Assembly: GCA_021780075.1 (NCBI GenBank)
Contig: JAJXZL010000035.1
Span: forward strand, 1-64,000
Direction of reading: 5' to 3'
DNA length: 64,000 bases
Source: Acidobacteriota bacterium
GTDB lineage: Bacteria > Acidobacteriota > Terriglobia > Terriglobales > Acidobacteriaceae
Shown: positions 38,123 to 45,378 of the stretch, piece by piece
How the letters are laid out: the number at the start of each line of letters is the position of its first letter
Position numbering within the stretch: the first letter of the stretch is position 1
Translations under genes and position numbers: made by a program
The notes under the pieces: model-generated
Told to the model about the DNA's origin: nothing
Database searches by the model: none
The model's input: only the letters and a program-made list of their open reading frames with translations

Positions 38123-39301
38123 TTAGTAACTCCCTATCTGTTCGATGTAGCCCTTGAAATTTCGTTTCATTTCCAGCGCCGAATCGCCGCCAAATTTCTG
38201 CTGAGCCAGCCCGGCGACAGTCAGCGCCACCATGGCTTCTGCGGCCACGCCCGCCGCGGGCACCACGCAGATGTCGCTGCGCTCATAGCTTGCGCTGGTC
38301 GCCTCGCGCGTATCAAAGCGCACGCTCTCCAGCGGCCTGCGCAGCGTGGAGATGGGCTTCAGGTAGCCGCGCACCACAATGTCCTCGCCGTTGGAGACGC
38401 CGCCCTCGATGCCGCCGGCATTATTCTGCTCGCGGGTAAAGCGCGTCGGCCTGCCCGTGTCCTGGCTGGAGTAGTGGATGGGGTCATGCACCGTCGAGCC
38501 AAAGGACTCCGCCGCCACCACGCCCCGGCCAATCTCCACCGCCTTCACCGCCTGCAGGCTCATCACGCTCCAGGCCAGCAGCCCGTCCAGCCGCTCGTCC
38601 CAGTTGGCATAGGTGCCCAGGCCGGCCGGAACGCCATGCACCACCACCTCAAACACCCCGCCCACCGTGTCGCCGGTGCGCGAGGCATGCTCCACCTCTT
38701 CCTTCATGTGCGCTTCGGTGGCCGGGTCCACGCAGCTCAGCAGCACCTCATCCTTGGCGCAGATGGCGGTAATCTCCTCCCACGTCGCGGCGCGCTCCAG
38801 CTCCACGCGGCCCACGCGGATCACGTGGCTCGCAATCTCGATGCCCAGCTCCCGCAGCATCAGCTTGGCAAAGGCTCCCGCTGCCACGCGCGAGGTGGAC
38901 TCACGCGCCGACGCACGCTCCAGCACGTACCGCGCGTCAGGGAAGTTGTACTTCAGCGCGCCCGCCAGGTCCGCATGGCCCGGCCTGGGCGAGGCCACCG
39001 CCTGGTGCTTCGCGGGGTCGCCCGCCTCCACCGGCAGCTTCTCTTCCCAGTTCTTCCAGTCGCGGTTGATGATCTCAATGGCGACCGGCGCGCCGATGGT
39101 CTTGCCATGCCGCACGCCGCTCAGCACATGGGCTTTATCGGTCTCAATCTTCATGCGGCCGCCGCGCCCATAGCCCTGCTGGCGCCGCCACAGCTCGCGG
39201 TTCACAAAGTTCAGGTCAACGGGCACGCCGGCCGGCAGTCCCTGGACCAGCGCGATCAGTGCCTCTCCGTGCGACTCCCCGGCAGTTGAAAAACGAATCA
39301 T
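38123..39301 (-). CDS. aroC: Chorismate synthase
   Basis: AroC makes chorismate from EPSP using reduced FMN, the last shared shikimate step. The 392-residue protein opens 'MIRFSTAGESHGEAL', has 'RQQGYGRGGRMKIE', 'SGVRHGKTIGAPV', 'RPGHADLAGALKYN' and 'ARESTSRVAAGAFAK', and ends in the conserved arginine region. The Met of 'MIRFS' is the family start; a longer reading adds nine residues. The start codon and about 60 bp upstream are duplicated, with divergence, at about 44272-44396. Confidence 0.96.
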   Translation of the reverse strand: MIRFSTAGESHGEALIALVQGLPAGVPVDLNFVNRELWRRQQGYGRGGRMKIETDKAHVLSGVRHGKTIGAPVAIEIINRDWKNWEEKLPVEAGDPAKHQAVASPRPGHADLAGALKYNFPDARYVLERASARESTSRVAAGAFAKLMLRELGIEIASHVIRVGRVELERAATWEEITAICAKDEVLLSCVDPATEAHMKEEVEHASRTGDTVGGVFEVVVHGVPAGLGTYANWDERLDGLLAWSVMSLQAVKAVEIGRGVVAAESFGSTVHDPIHYSSQDTGRPTRFTREQNNAGGIEGGVSNGEDIVVRGYLKPISTLRRPLESVRFDTREATSASYERSDICVVPAAGVAAEAMVALTVAGLAQQKFGGDSALEMKRNFKGYIEQIGSY

Positions 39302-39604
39302 ATTACTTTGATTGTAACGGTCTTGCACCTATCCGAACCAGAATGCCGAGCCCTGACGCAGTTTCCAGAGAGGTGACAAACAGCTTTCAACCCTGTCGAT
39401 GAGTGCCAAAGTCTGAAGTCAACAGACCGAATCGCTGGAGGCTAGCGGACTTTCCGGTAGTGATCTGAGCTGGCGGGTTATTGCGAGCTTCCATTCTCGG
39501 TCCCCAAAAGCGAGGGACCCGGGGCACCTTCATCGGAGTTGGGATTAGCAGGTGTGATCGAGGCCACCTGCCAATTGGTGCAAATCGTTGACATAAAGGA
39601 CCCA
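39302..39604. other. aroC upstream region
   Basis: About 300 bp. Its left ~65 bp are repeated near 44335-44396. Around 39499-39519 there is a small inverted repeat (GGTCCC and GGGACC, 9-nt spacing). The rest is of lower GC than the flanking genes. I see no gene. Confidence 0.5.
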
Positions 39605-40369
39605 TCAACCCTTGATAATCTCGGCGGATGTCTTTGCGACGATATCAGTGAAAACATCCTTCAAAACAGCACCCGCCTTCGCTAGGTTAATTTCAATTAA
39701 CTTCTTTTTCGCAGGCACGAGGTCGGCCTTCGGATCCGACATCACGTATTGCAGGTCATTCCAGAGTTCTTCCCGCTCCTCGTACGATAGCTTATCGTCA
39801 TGGTCGAGAAGGCGCCGCGCAGTCTGGAGCTTGTCTTCCATCCAGGGATACGCCCTGCCACATCCATGACAGAACAGTGGCAAAGCGTAGGCTCTAGGGT
39901 CCTGATATATGCGGCTTCCGCGGATCGGCTCCTTGCAATACTGACATTCATGAACACAAGAGGCACCGCACTTTGTGCAATGGGCTTTTGGGTCAAATGG
40001 CATCCCATCGCGGTGCTGAATGTGCCCCTGCTTGCAAATCTGTGCGCTGCAATGAATCCCGTCGGGATGTGTGCCATCCGCCGTGACCTGATTTTGCGAC
40101 TGTTCTTCCAGCGCTTCTTTCACCAGGTGGCGAGCTAGCTCTTTATATTCGTCCTGTTGTTCTTCGTTCTCAAAGTATCCGCCAGTTCGCCTAATTTTGA
40201 ATTGCGGCAACCAATCGATGGCTTTTCCTTTTGCTGCTGACGGAGCGTAGACACGAAACTCTCTCTGGTTGATATAAACCGTGGCAACCGATTGCAAGAG
40301 CGCGGCATTACCGGAACCGGTCAAATTGCTCTGATCTATAACAACCTTCGTATTCGGGTTGCTGATCAT
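39605..40369 (-). CDS. DUF2321-like zinc-ribbon protein
   Basis: A 254-residue cytoplasmic protein. The middle (about residues 110-170) has paired cysteines typical of DUF2321: 'CSAQICKQGHIQHRDG', 'HCTKCGASCVHECQYCKEPIRG' (shown as 'HCTKCGASC' and 'CQYCKEPIRG'), then 'LFCHGCGRAYPW', i.e. several CxxC knuckles that would bind zinc. The C-terminal ~80 residues are helical and charged. Base composition is lower in GC than its neighbours and it lies between aroC and an EVE-gene relic, so it looks acquired. AGAGG precedes the chosen ATG; a longer frame would run into the relic leader. Function unknown. Confidence 0.75.
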   Translation of the reverse strand: MISNPNTKVVIDQSNLTGSGNAALLQSVATVYINQREFRVYAPSAAKGKAIDWLPQFKIRRTGGYFENEEQQDEYKELARHLVKEALEEQSQNQVTADGTHPDGIHCSAQICKQGHIQHRDGMPFDPKAHCTKCGASCVHECQYCKEPIRGSRIYQDPRAYALPLFCHGCGRAYPWMEDKLQTARRLLDHDDKLSYEEREELWNDLQYVMSDPKADLVPAKKKLIEINLAKAGAVLKDVFTDIVAKTSAEIIKG

Positions 40370-40414
40370 ATGTGGAACCTCTGCCACCCATTCTAGCCAG
40401 CCCCCGCCACCCTC

Positions 40415-40616
40415 ACCGCCTCCCATTCCCGCCCCGCGCCTCGCGTATCCTGCCCCATGGCCTGCTTCCTCGTCAAGGCCGAGCCGACCTTCGCCAGCTC
40501 GCCCCTCATCATCGGCAGGCTTTCCGTCGTGCCTCGCACGCAGGAGCAGTGGGACTGGTTCGTCGATTAAGACTGAGCTGCCAGCCCCCCGTCGGCAATC
40601 CGCGCCGCCACCGCCC
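40415..40616 (+). pseudogene. EVE-domain gene relic with folP tail
   Basis: Positions 40415-40456 match the leader of the intact EVE gene. At 40457-40570 a 37-codon frame carries the EVE start ('MACFLVKAEP') joined directly to the EVE end ('TQEQWDWFVD'), with about 89 codons missing. The join lies at an imperfect repeat (CAAGACCGAGCC / CAAGGCCGAGCC in the intact gene). At 40577-40616 it continues with ~40 bp like the 3' end of folP. So it is a copy of the EVE-folP junction. The frame is intact, and expression as a micro-protein cannot be excluded. Confidence 0.85.
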
Positions 40617-40688
40617 CTGGCCGGGGTCTCCGCGATAGCCTGCCGTTACTTTCCGTTCCGTAGCTCGCGCATGACGATGGTCAAAGCC

Positions 40689-41207
40689 TCAGTTTCTTAT
40701 CTCGCCCTGCGCCAGCCCCTCAACAACCGCAGCAATCTTATCGAGGATCTGGTTCCAGCCCTCTAATTGACCGCTATTTTTCGCGCTCTCCATAGGTTCA
40801 TTTCCAATGAAGGTGAGTTTCGTCTGGCCGTTTCCCAAATCCTCAAAGAGAGTCACGTCGTACGCATTTTCGATGGCCTCATGTTCTATTCCGTATTGTG
40901 CAGGCTCAACCTTGTTTCCCTTCGAGTCGGAAAAGTACATCGAGGAGACGATCTTCTCGTGCAGAACAATCTCATGGTATTCACCGCCATTCCAGAACTC
41001 CTGCCCATCCGGCGTTCTCATGCAGCAGAGAAATTTCCCCCCAACGCGAAAATCCATCTGGCAAACGGGCGCAGTAAATCCCTTGGGCCCCCACCACTGC
41101 ATCACATATTCCGGGTCCGTCCACGCCTTCCAAACCAGTTCGCGTGGGGCATCAAAAACTCTGGTGACAACCATCCGCTCCGTCTCATTCGCCGTGTTTT
41201 TTGTCAT
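40689..41207 (-). CDS. AHSA1/SRPBCC-domain protein
   Basis: A 172-residue START-like (SRPBCC) protein of the AHSA1 type: 'TRVFDAPRELVWKAWTDPEYVMQWWGP' (quoted in part as 'APRELVWKAWTDPE'), 'DFRVGGKFLCCM', 'GGEYHEIV' and 'LEGWNQILDKI'. The fold forms a hydrophobic cavity; ligands are usually unknown. It overlaps the ArsR-type regulator by 23 bp, and a strong GAGGAGG lies inside the end of that gene, so the two are translated together. Confidence 0.88.
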   Translation of the reverse strand: MTKNTANETERMVVTRVFDAPRELVWKAWTDPEYVMQWWGPKGFTAPVCQMDFRVGGKFLCCMRTPDGQEFWNGGEYHEIVLHEKIVSSMYFSDSKGNKVEPAQYGIEHEAIENAYDVTLFEDLGNGQTKLTFIGNEPMESAKNSGQLEGWNQILDKIAAVVEGLAQGEIRN

Positions 41208-41535
41208 CTCTGACCTCCTCTTTTTTCATTCGATTCACAACCGCGTCCAGCTTGTCGAAACTCTCTTCCCAGAACTGGCGATAGCTGATCGCCCAGTCGC
41301 TGACCGTCTTGATCGCCTCCGGCCTGAGCGTGCAAATACTCTCTCGTCCATGCTTCGTCTTGATTACAATCCGCGCCCGCACCAGGCAGGCAATATGTTT
41401 TGAAATCATCTGCTGCGAGAGTGCAAACGGCTCCGTCAAGCCATGCACAGAGGCAGGCCCGCGGGAGAGCCTCTCGACCATCGCCCGCCGGGTTGGATCA
41501 GACAAAGCCGCAAATGTTGTACCTAACCTATCCAC
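41185..41535 (-). CDS. ArsR-family HTH regulator
   Basis: A 116-residue winged-helix repressor. 'TFAALSDPTRRAMVERLSRGP' (ArsR N-terminus, quoted in part as 'ALSDPTRRAMVERLS'), 'FALSQQMISKHIACLVRARIV' is the recognition helix region ('SQQMISKHI') and 'WEESFDKLDAVVNRMKKEE' is the C-terminal dimerisation helix. No metal-binding Cys pair is seen, so it belongs to the non-metal ArsR group that is often paired with an SRPBCC protein. It starts with GTG. Confidence 0.88.
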   Translation of the reverse strand: MDRLGTTFAALSDPTRRAMVERLSRGPASVHGLTEPFALSQQMISKHIACLVRARIVIKTKHGRESICTLRPEAIKTVSDWAISYRQFWEESFDKLDAVVNRMKKEEVRDDKKHGE

Positions 41536-41750
41536 AACCGTATGGTAGTGGATTTCCGCTGAATGTCAATGGCTATTCTCGCGACCGCGGTTTTCTGTTC
41601 CTGATCTCCGAACCCTGACGCTCGCGCGACCAGCGATCAATGGCTGCGCCACCTCGATAAATGAGTTGGCCTGCTATAGCCATTCGAGATTCGTGGCGCT
41701 AATGGGGAGAAACTAGCAGACGGAGCAAGGTGATTTCCAAGCTGCGCGGT

Positions 41751-42830
41751 TCACGTGAGCGCGGGATAGTTTGTGTAGCCGGCGGCGTCTCCTCCGTAGA
41801 AAGTCGTTGGGTCCGGTTCATTCAAAGCTGCTCCGAGCTGTAACCGCCTTGGCAGATCCGGGTTGGCCAGAAAGGCGCGTCCGTATGCGACAGCGTCGGC
41901 ATGTCCAGTACTTAAAGCACTCTCTCCCCTGAGCCCGTCATATCCGCCATTCACGACGTAGAGACTTTTCCAAAGTGTTCTCAGGTGAGCCGACGTGGCG
42001 AGATCCGCCTCGCTGCTTCCTTTGCTGTTCTGCGCCGTTTCAACGACGTGGAGGTAACCGAGCCCATAGCCGTTGAGTCTTTCAACCGCGACGGAGAAGG
42101 TTTCGACTGGGTTGTTGTCCGCCATATCGTTGAAGCTTCCCGTCGGGGAGATTCGAACACCCACATGCCCGCTGTCCCAGACTTCCAGGACGCGTTCAAC
42201 TGTTTCCATGAGCAAGCGGACTCGATTGGTCGTAACGCCTCCATACTCATCGGTTCGCCGATTCGATCCTGTTTTGAGAAATTGATCGATCAAGTATCCA
42301 TTTGCCGCATGAATCTCGACGCCGTCAAATCCTGCTTCTTTTGCGTTGCTGGCTGCGCGCCGATAGTCATCCAGGGTCTCGTTGATCCCGCTCGCTGTCA
42401 ACGCAACTGGCTCCGAAACAGGTGCCAGACCCGTGGCAATTAACGTCTGGCTATTGGCGCGGATTGCGGAGGGAGCTACTGGCTGTGCATTGTTCGGCAA
42501 CAAGGACGAATGAGAAATTCGGCCAACATGCCACAACTGAAGGAAGATTCGGCCTCCACTCTTATGAACGGATTCGACGATGCGGCTCCACGCTCGCACC
42601 TGTTCAGGCGAGTGGATCCCGGGAGTATCGATGTAGCCTTTGCCCATGGGCGAGATTTGCGTCGCCTCGGTCACGATAAGTCCAGCCGAAGCGCGTTGTG
42701 CGTAGTAGGTCGCCGCGAGTTCGCCCGGCACGCCATCGGCGTGTGCGCGGTTGCGCGTTAGGGGTGCCATGAATACACGATTTGCCAGGACCAAAGATCC
42801 AAGCCGGACGGGTTCGAAGAGGGTAGCCAT
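41751..42830 (-). CDS. Old yellow enzyme (NADH:flavin oxidoreductase)
   Basis: A 359-residue FMN TIM-barrel enzyme. 'RVFMAPLTRNRA' is the first FMN-binding strand; 'LQLWHVGRIS' follows; 'GFDGVEIHAANGYLIDQFL' carries the His/Asn pair that binds the substrate carbonyl (shown here as 'GVEIHAANGYL'); and 'RRTDEYGG' is conserved. These are features of NemA/OYE alkene reductases, which reduce electrophilic enones and nitro compounds. AGGAG precedes the chosen ATG; the longer frame adds 26 residues. It lies downstream of a DoxX-like gene and near a divergent TetR regulator. Confidence 0.94.
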   Translation of the reverse strand: MATLFEPVRLGSLVLANRVFMAPLTRNRAHADGVPGELAATYYAQRASAGLIVTEATQISPMGKGYIDTPGIHSPEQVRAWSRIVESVHKSGGRIFLQLWHVGRISHSSLLPNNAQPVAPSAIRANSQTLIATGLAPVSEPVALTASGINETLDDYRRAASNAKEAGFDGVEIHAANGYLIDQFLKTGSNRRTDEYGGVTTNRVRLLMETVERVLEVWDSGHVGVRISPTGSFNDMADNNPVETFSVAVERLNGYGLGYLHVVETAQNSKGSSEADLATSAHLRTLWKSLYVVNGGYDGLRGESALSTGHADAVAYGRAFLANPDLPRRLQLGAALNEPDPTTFYGGDAAGYTNYPALT

Positions 42831-42949
42831 TTCTATGCTCCTGTTGTTTTGCGACGCAGTGGATTGCTGCTGAGACGGCAGCGGTAAAGAACTCATCAGG
42901 TTCGACACGGCTGCTCCTTACTCTGACGGTATATGGTTGGGCTCGAACT

Positions 42950-43390
42950 CTATTGATTCGGCGTATCGCTAGCCTTCTCTGCCCGCCACTCCTTCCAAAC
43001 ACCGAAGGCAGTGAGCAATCCGAGGAGGAGAACGACAACGGGAATCACAGGTGGCTTGATACCCAGAGGAAGAACGCTGGCAGGCACCTCCGGCTGCAGG
43101 TGGACATAGATTGCCACGCCCATCTGGGTAAACAGGATCAAACACGCAAGCAGCAGGAGTTGATCTTTGCCTTTTGCGGTCAGCGATCGCCAAACCCATG
43201 GCAGTAAGAAGAGGGCGCCTGTAACCATTTCCGTCAGCTTGCCCGCAAGAATCGACTCGTGGGGCAGATGACTCTGTTGAATCTGGATTTCAAACCATCC
43301 GCGAAAGGGCTGGAAGAACTTGAGGAATCCGAACAGGAACATCAGGACTCCCAGGAGCAGCGATAAAGGTTTGATGAGGCGATGAGCCAT
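42950..43390 (-). CDS. DoxX-like membrane protein
   Basis: A 146-residue protein with four hydrophobic segments, beginning 'MAHRLIKPLSLLLG'. 'FGFLKFF' and 'LTEMVTGALFLL' resemble the DoxX-like family, which may couple quinone or thiol redox at the membrane. GGAGG lies just upstream of the ATG. It is the first gene of the minus-strand pair with the old yellow enzyme, and faces tetR across two palindromic operators. Confidence 0.78.
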   Translation of the reverse strand: MAHRLIKPLSLLLGVLMFLFGFLKFFQPFRGWFEIQIQQSHLPHESILAGKLTEMVTGALFLLPWVWRSLTAKGKDQLLLLACLILFTQMGVAIYVHLQPEVPASVLPLGIKPPVIPVVVLLLGLLTAFGVWKEWRAEKASDTPNQ

Positions 43391-43427
43391 TTTTCCTCCA
43401 CTTTCGAGATTCTGCAGTCTGTCGATC

Positions 43428-43447
43428 GAGACAGACAAGTCTGTCTC
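43428..43447. promoter_or_regulatory. Palindromic operator 1 (tetR / doxX intergenic)
   Basis: GAGACAGAC and GTCTGTCTC are a perfect 9-bp inverted repeat separated by AA. It lies 38 bp upstream of the doxX-like start, and is one of two copies of the same core (AGACAGAC-N2-GTCTGTCT) between the divergent genes. Confidence 0.75.
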
Positions 43448-43464
43448 TAATTCTTCATGAGTAT

Positions 43465-43482
43465 AGACAGACTGGTCTGTCT
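43465..43482. promoter_or_regulatory. Palindromic operator 2 (tetR promoter)
   Basis: AGACAGAC and GTCTGTCT, a perfect 8-bp inverted repeat separated by TG, ending 10 bp before the first possible tetR start. Binding here would block tetR itself, so autoregulation is likely. Confidence 0.75.
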
Positions 43483-43491
43483 TCTGTCAAG

Positions 43492-44073
43492 ATGGATCCG
43501 ATGAAATCACAAAAACAAGCCGATCCGCGGCAGAGAATTCTGGAGGTGGCCGACCGGCTCTTTTACGCGGAGGGAGTCCGCGCGACTGGCACCGAGAAGA
43601 TCATGTCCATCGCCGAAGTCGCCAAGGCGACGTTTTATCGGCATTTCGAAAGCAAGGATGCCCTCGTGCTCGCGTACCTCGAAAACCGCGATCAAGCTCT
43701 TTGGGACTATCTCTCTCAACCCATTCCCCCAAAGAATCTGCGCGAGGCTCTGATCAAATTCGAGCAAATGGCGAACCGGCCCGAAATAATCGGCTGCCCG
43801 TTCCTGCGGATCGCATCCGAATACCCGGATACGGCCCACCCGTTCCATCACCTGGCGATCCAACACCAAAACAAGATTCTCGACTATCTAACCGATCTGC
43901 TAGAGCCCTTCGCAATCGACAAAAGGGCGGCGGCTGCTGCGATACTGAGCGTCATCGATGGCGCCCTTTCTACGCGAATGGTCTATGGGACTTCGAAGGA
44001 GATTCCGATTCTCTTGCCCGCCGAGGCAGTACTCAAGAGCTTTCAGAGCGCGCGAACTCAACGCCGAAGTTGA
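43492..44073 (+). CDS. TetR-family regulator
   Basis: A 193-residue TetR regulator. The DNA-binding domain is 'RQRILEVADRLFYAEGVRATG' (first helices, quoted in part) and 'IAEVAKATFYRHFESKDALVLAYL', whose recognition helix is 'AKATFYRHF'. The ligand domain contains 'EIIGCPFLRIASEYPD' with a single Cys that could sense electrophiles. It is divergent from the doxX-like and old yellow enzyme genes and has two operators upstream; this suggests a NemR-like repressor. The start could be either ATG at 43492 or 43501. Confidence 0.93.
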   Translation: MDPMKSQKQADPRQRILEVADRLFYAEGVRATGTEKIMSIAEVAKATFYRHFESKDALVLAYLENRDQALWDYLSQPIPPKNLREALIKFEQMANRPEIIGCPFLRIASEYPDTAHPFHHLAIQHQNKILDYLTDLLEPFAIDKRAAAAAILSVIDGALSTRMVYGTSKEIPILLPAEAVLKSFQSARTQRRS

Positions 44074-44213
44074 TCGGCTGCCCTTATGGAAGCCTGATCT
44101 CCTCATAAGCGCGTTAGGCAGGAACGGTCTGGATTCATGCAATATCGCCAAGGCCACTCATCCATCGCTCAATGCAGATTGCAGGCTGACCGGCTCGCCA
44201 TCACCGCACCCAC

Positions 44214-44396
44214 ACCGCCTCCCGCTTCCACCCCGCGCCTCGTGTATCCTGCCCCATGGGCGGTCTGCAGGCCCTGGATCAGCGCGATCAACGCCTCTCC
44301 GTGGGACTCCCCGGCGGTTGAAAAACGAATCATATTGCTTTGATTGTAAAGGTCTTGCACTCATCCGAACCAGAATCCCGCGGCATCGCGCAGTTT
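44214..44396. pseudogene. EVE leader fused to aroC 5' relic
   Basis: 44214-44259 repeats the EVE-gene leader up to its ATG. It is joined directly to 44272-44396, which repeats the first ~60 bp of aroC (minus strand, start codon at 44333) and about 65 bp upstream of aroC, with about 15 mismatches in ~125 positions. The aroC piece keeps the start and encodes 'MIRFSTAGESHGEALIALI' before running into unrelated sequence. It lies in direct orientation relative to the intact aroC start. Confidence 0.85.
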
Positions 44397-44483
44397 CGGG
44401 ATAGCCGACCAAACGGTGAGAACGCGCACTTCCGTTTAGTTGTGATATAAAGTGCGCAATCCCTCACTGAAAGCGAACTACGA

Positions 44484-44873
44484 ATGATTCCAGATGAGCG
44501 ATTCGGCAGATGGGTATCAATTGGTGTTCCGGCAATTCTCATTGAGGGTGTTGCCGTCGTTCTTTTGGCGCACCTACGTTACCTGATCGCATTGCACGAT
44601 CTTTTGCCACCCGTAGCTCTTGGCCTGACAATACAGATTGGCTTTTTTGTCTGCGCATTTTGGGCGGGAAACTTGGCGCGGGAACAACGCAGATTTGGCC
44701 CGATCTCTTTCCTTGTTGGATTCAGCTTATGGGCCACGCTGCTAATCGTGATGCATTACGGTCCACTTTGGGGAATCCTTTCGCCCGTTGGAGATCCATT
44801 GAGCTTTACCATTTTCATGGCGTTTGTAACATTGGCTTCTTGGCTTGTCATGAGTAGACTGCGCCGCATCTAG
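44484..44873 (+). CDS. Small membrane protein, unknown
   Basis: A 129-residue protein with four hydrophobic segments ('VSIGVPAILIEGVAVVLLAH', 'ALGLTIQIGFFVCAFWAG', 'FLVGFSLWATLLIVMHYG' and 'FTIFMAFVTLASWLVM'). No family recognised. It lies between the EVE/aroC relic and the intact EVE gene, so it is probably accessory. GC is lower than the backbone genes. Confidence 0.6.
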   Translation: MIPDERFGRWVSIGVPAILIEGVAVVLLAHLRYLIALHDLLPPVALGLTIQIGFFVCAFWAGNLAREQRRFGPISFLVGFSLWATLLIVMHYGPLWGILSPVGDPLSFTIFMAFVTLASWLVMSRLRRI

Positions 44874-44997
44874 CAGCGCGAAAGTCAACCCATCCGTCCG
44901 GTCGTCGCAATAGATACCCCTGTTTCCATCGGTTGACCGTCAGCCGGAAATCGCAGCCTTCCCGCTCCCACCGCCACGCCTCGTGTATCCTGCCCCC

Positions 44998-45378
44998 ATG
45001 GCCTGCTTCCTCTTCAAGACCGAGCCCGACGTCTACTCCTTTGACGACTTCCTCCGCGACAAGGAAACCATCTGGGACGGCGTCACCAACCCCACGGCCG
45101 TCAAGCATTTACGCGAAATGAAAGCCGGCACGAAGTGGATCTTCTACCACACCGGCGACGAGCGCACCGCCATCGGCACTGGAACAGTCCTCAGCGTGGA
45201 TCCCACAGACCCCAAAGTCCCCATCGTGCGCGTCAAGGTTGGCAAGCGCCTCAAGCAGCCCAAAACGCTGGCCGCCATCAAGGCCGAGCCGATCTTCGCC
45301 AGCTCGCCCCTCATCATCATCGGCAGGTTGTCGGTTGTTCCGCTCACCCAGGAGCAGTGGGACTGGTTCCTGAGTTAG
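44998..45378 (+). CDS. EVE-domain protein
   Basis: A 126-residue EVE-fold (PUA-like) protein. 'MACFLFKTEPDVYSFDDF' starts the fold, then 'IWDGVTNPTAVKHLREM' and 'IFYHTGDERTAIGTG' which are the EVE signature for binding modified bases, and 'EPIFASSPLIIIGRLSVVPLT'. EVE proteins are thought to read modified cytosines or RNA bases. Its stop overlaps that of folP by 4 bp (convergent). Two decayed copies of its leader lie upstream. It is slightly short for an EVE domain (about 140-150). Confidence 0.9.
   Translation: MACFLFKTEPDVYSFDDFLRDKETIWDGVTNPTAVKHLREMKAGTKWIFYHTGDERTAIGTGTVLSVDPTDPKVPIVRVKVGKRLKQPKTLAAIKAEPIFASSPLIIIGRLSVVPLTQEQWDWFLS

Noticed and set aside
40415-44396. A transposon or integron as the cause of the aroC-folP interval
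   Set aside because: I see no transposase, integrase, terminal inverted repeats or tRNA-type attachment site; the repeats are pieces of aroC, EVE and folP.
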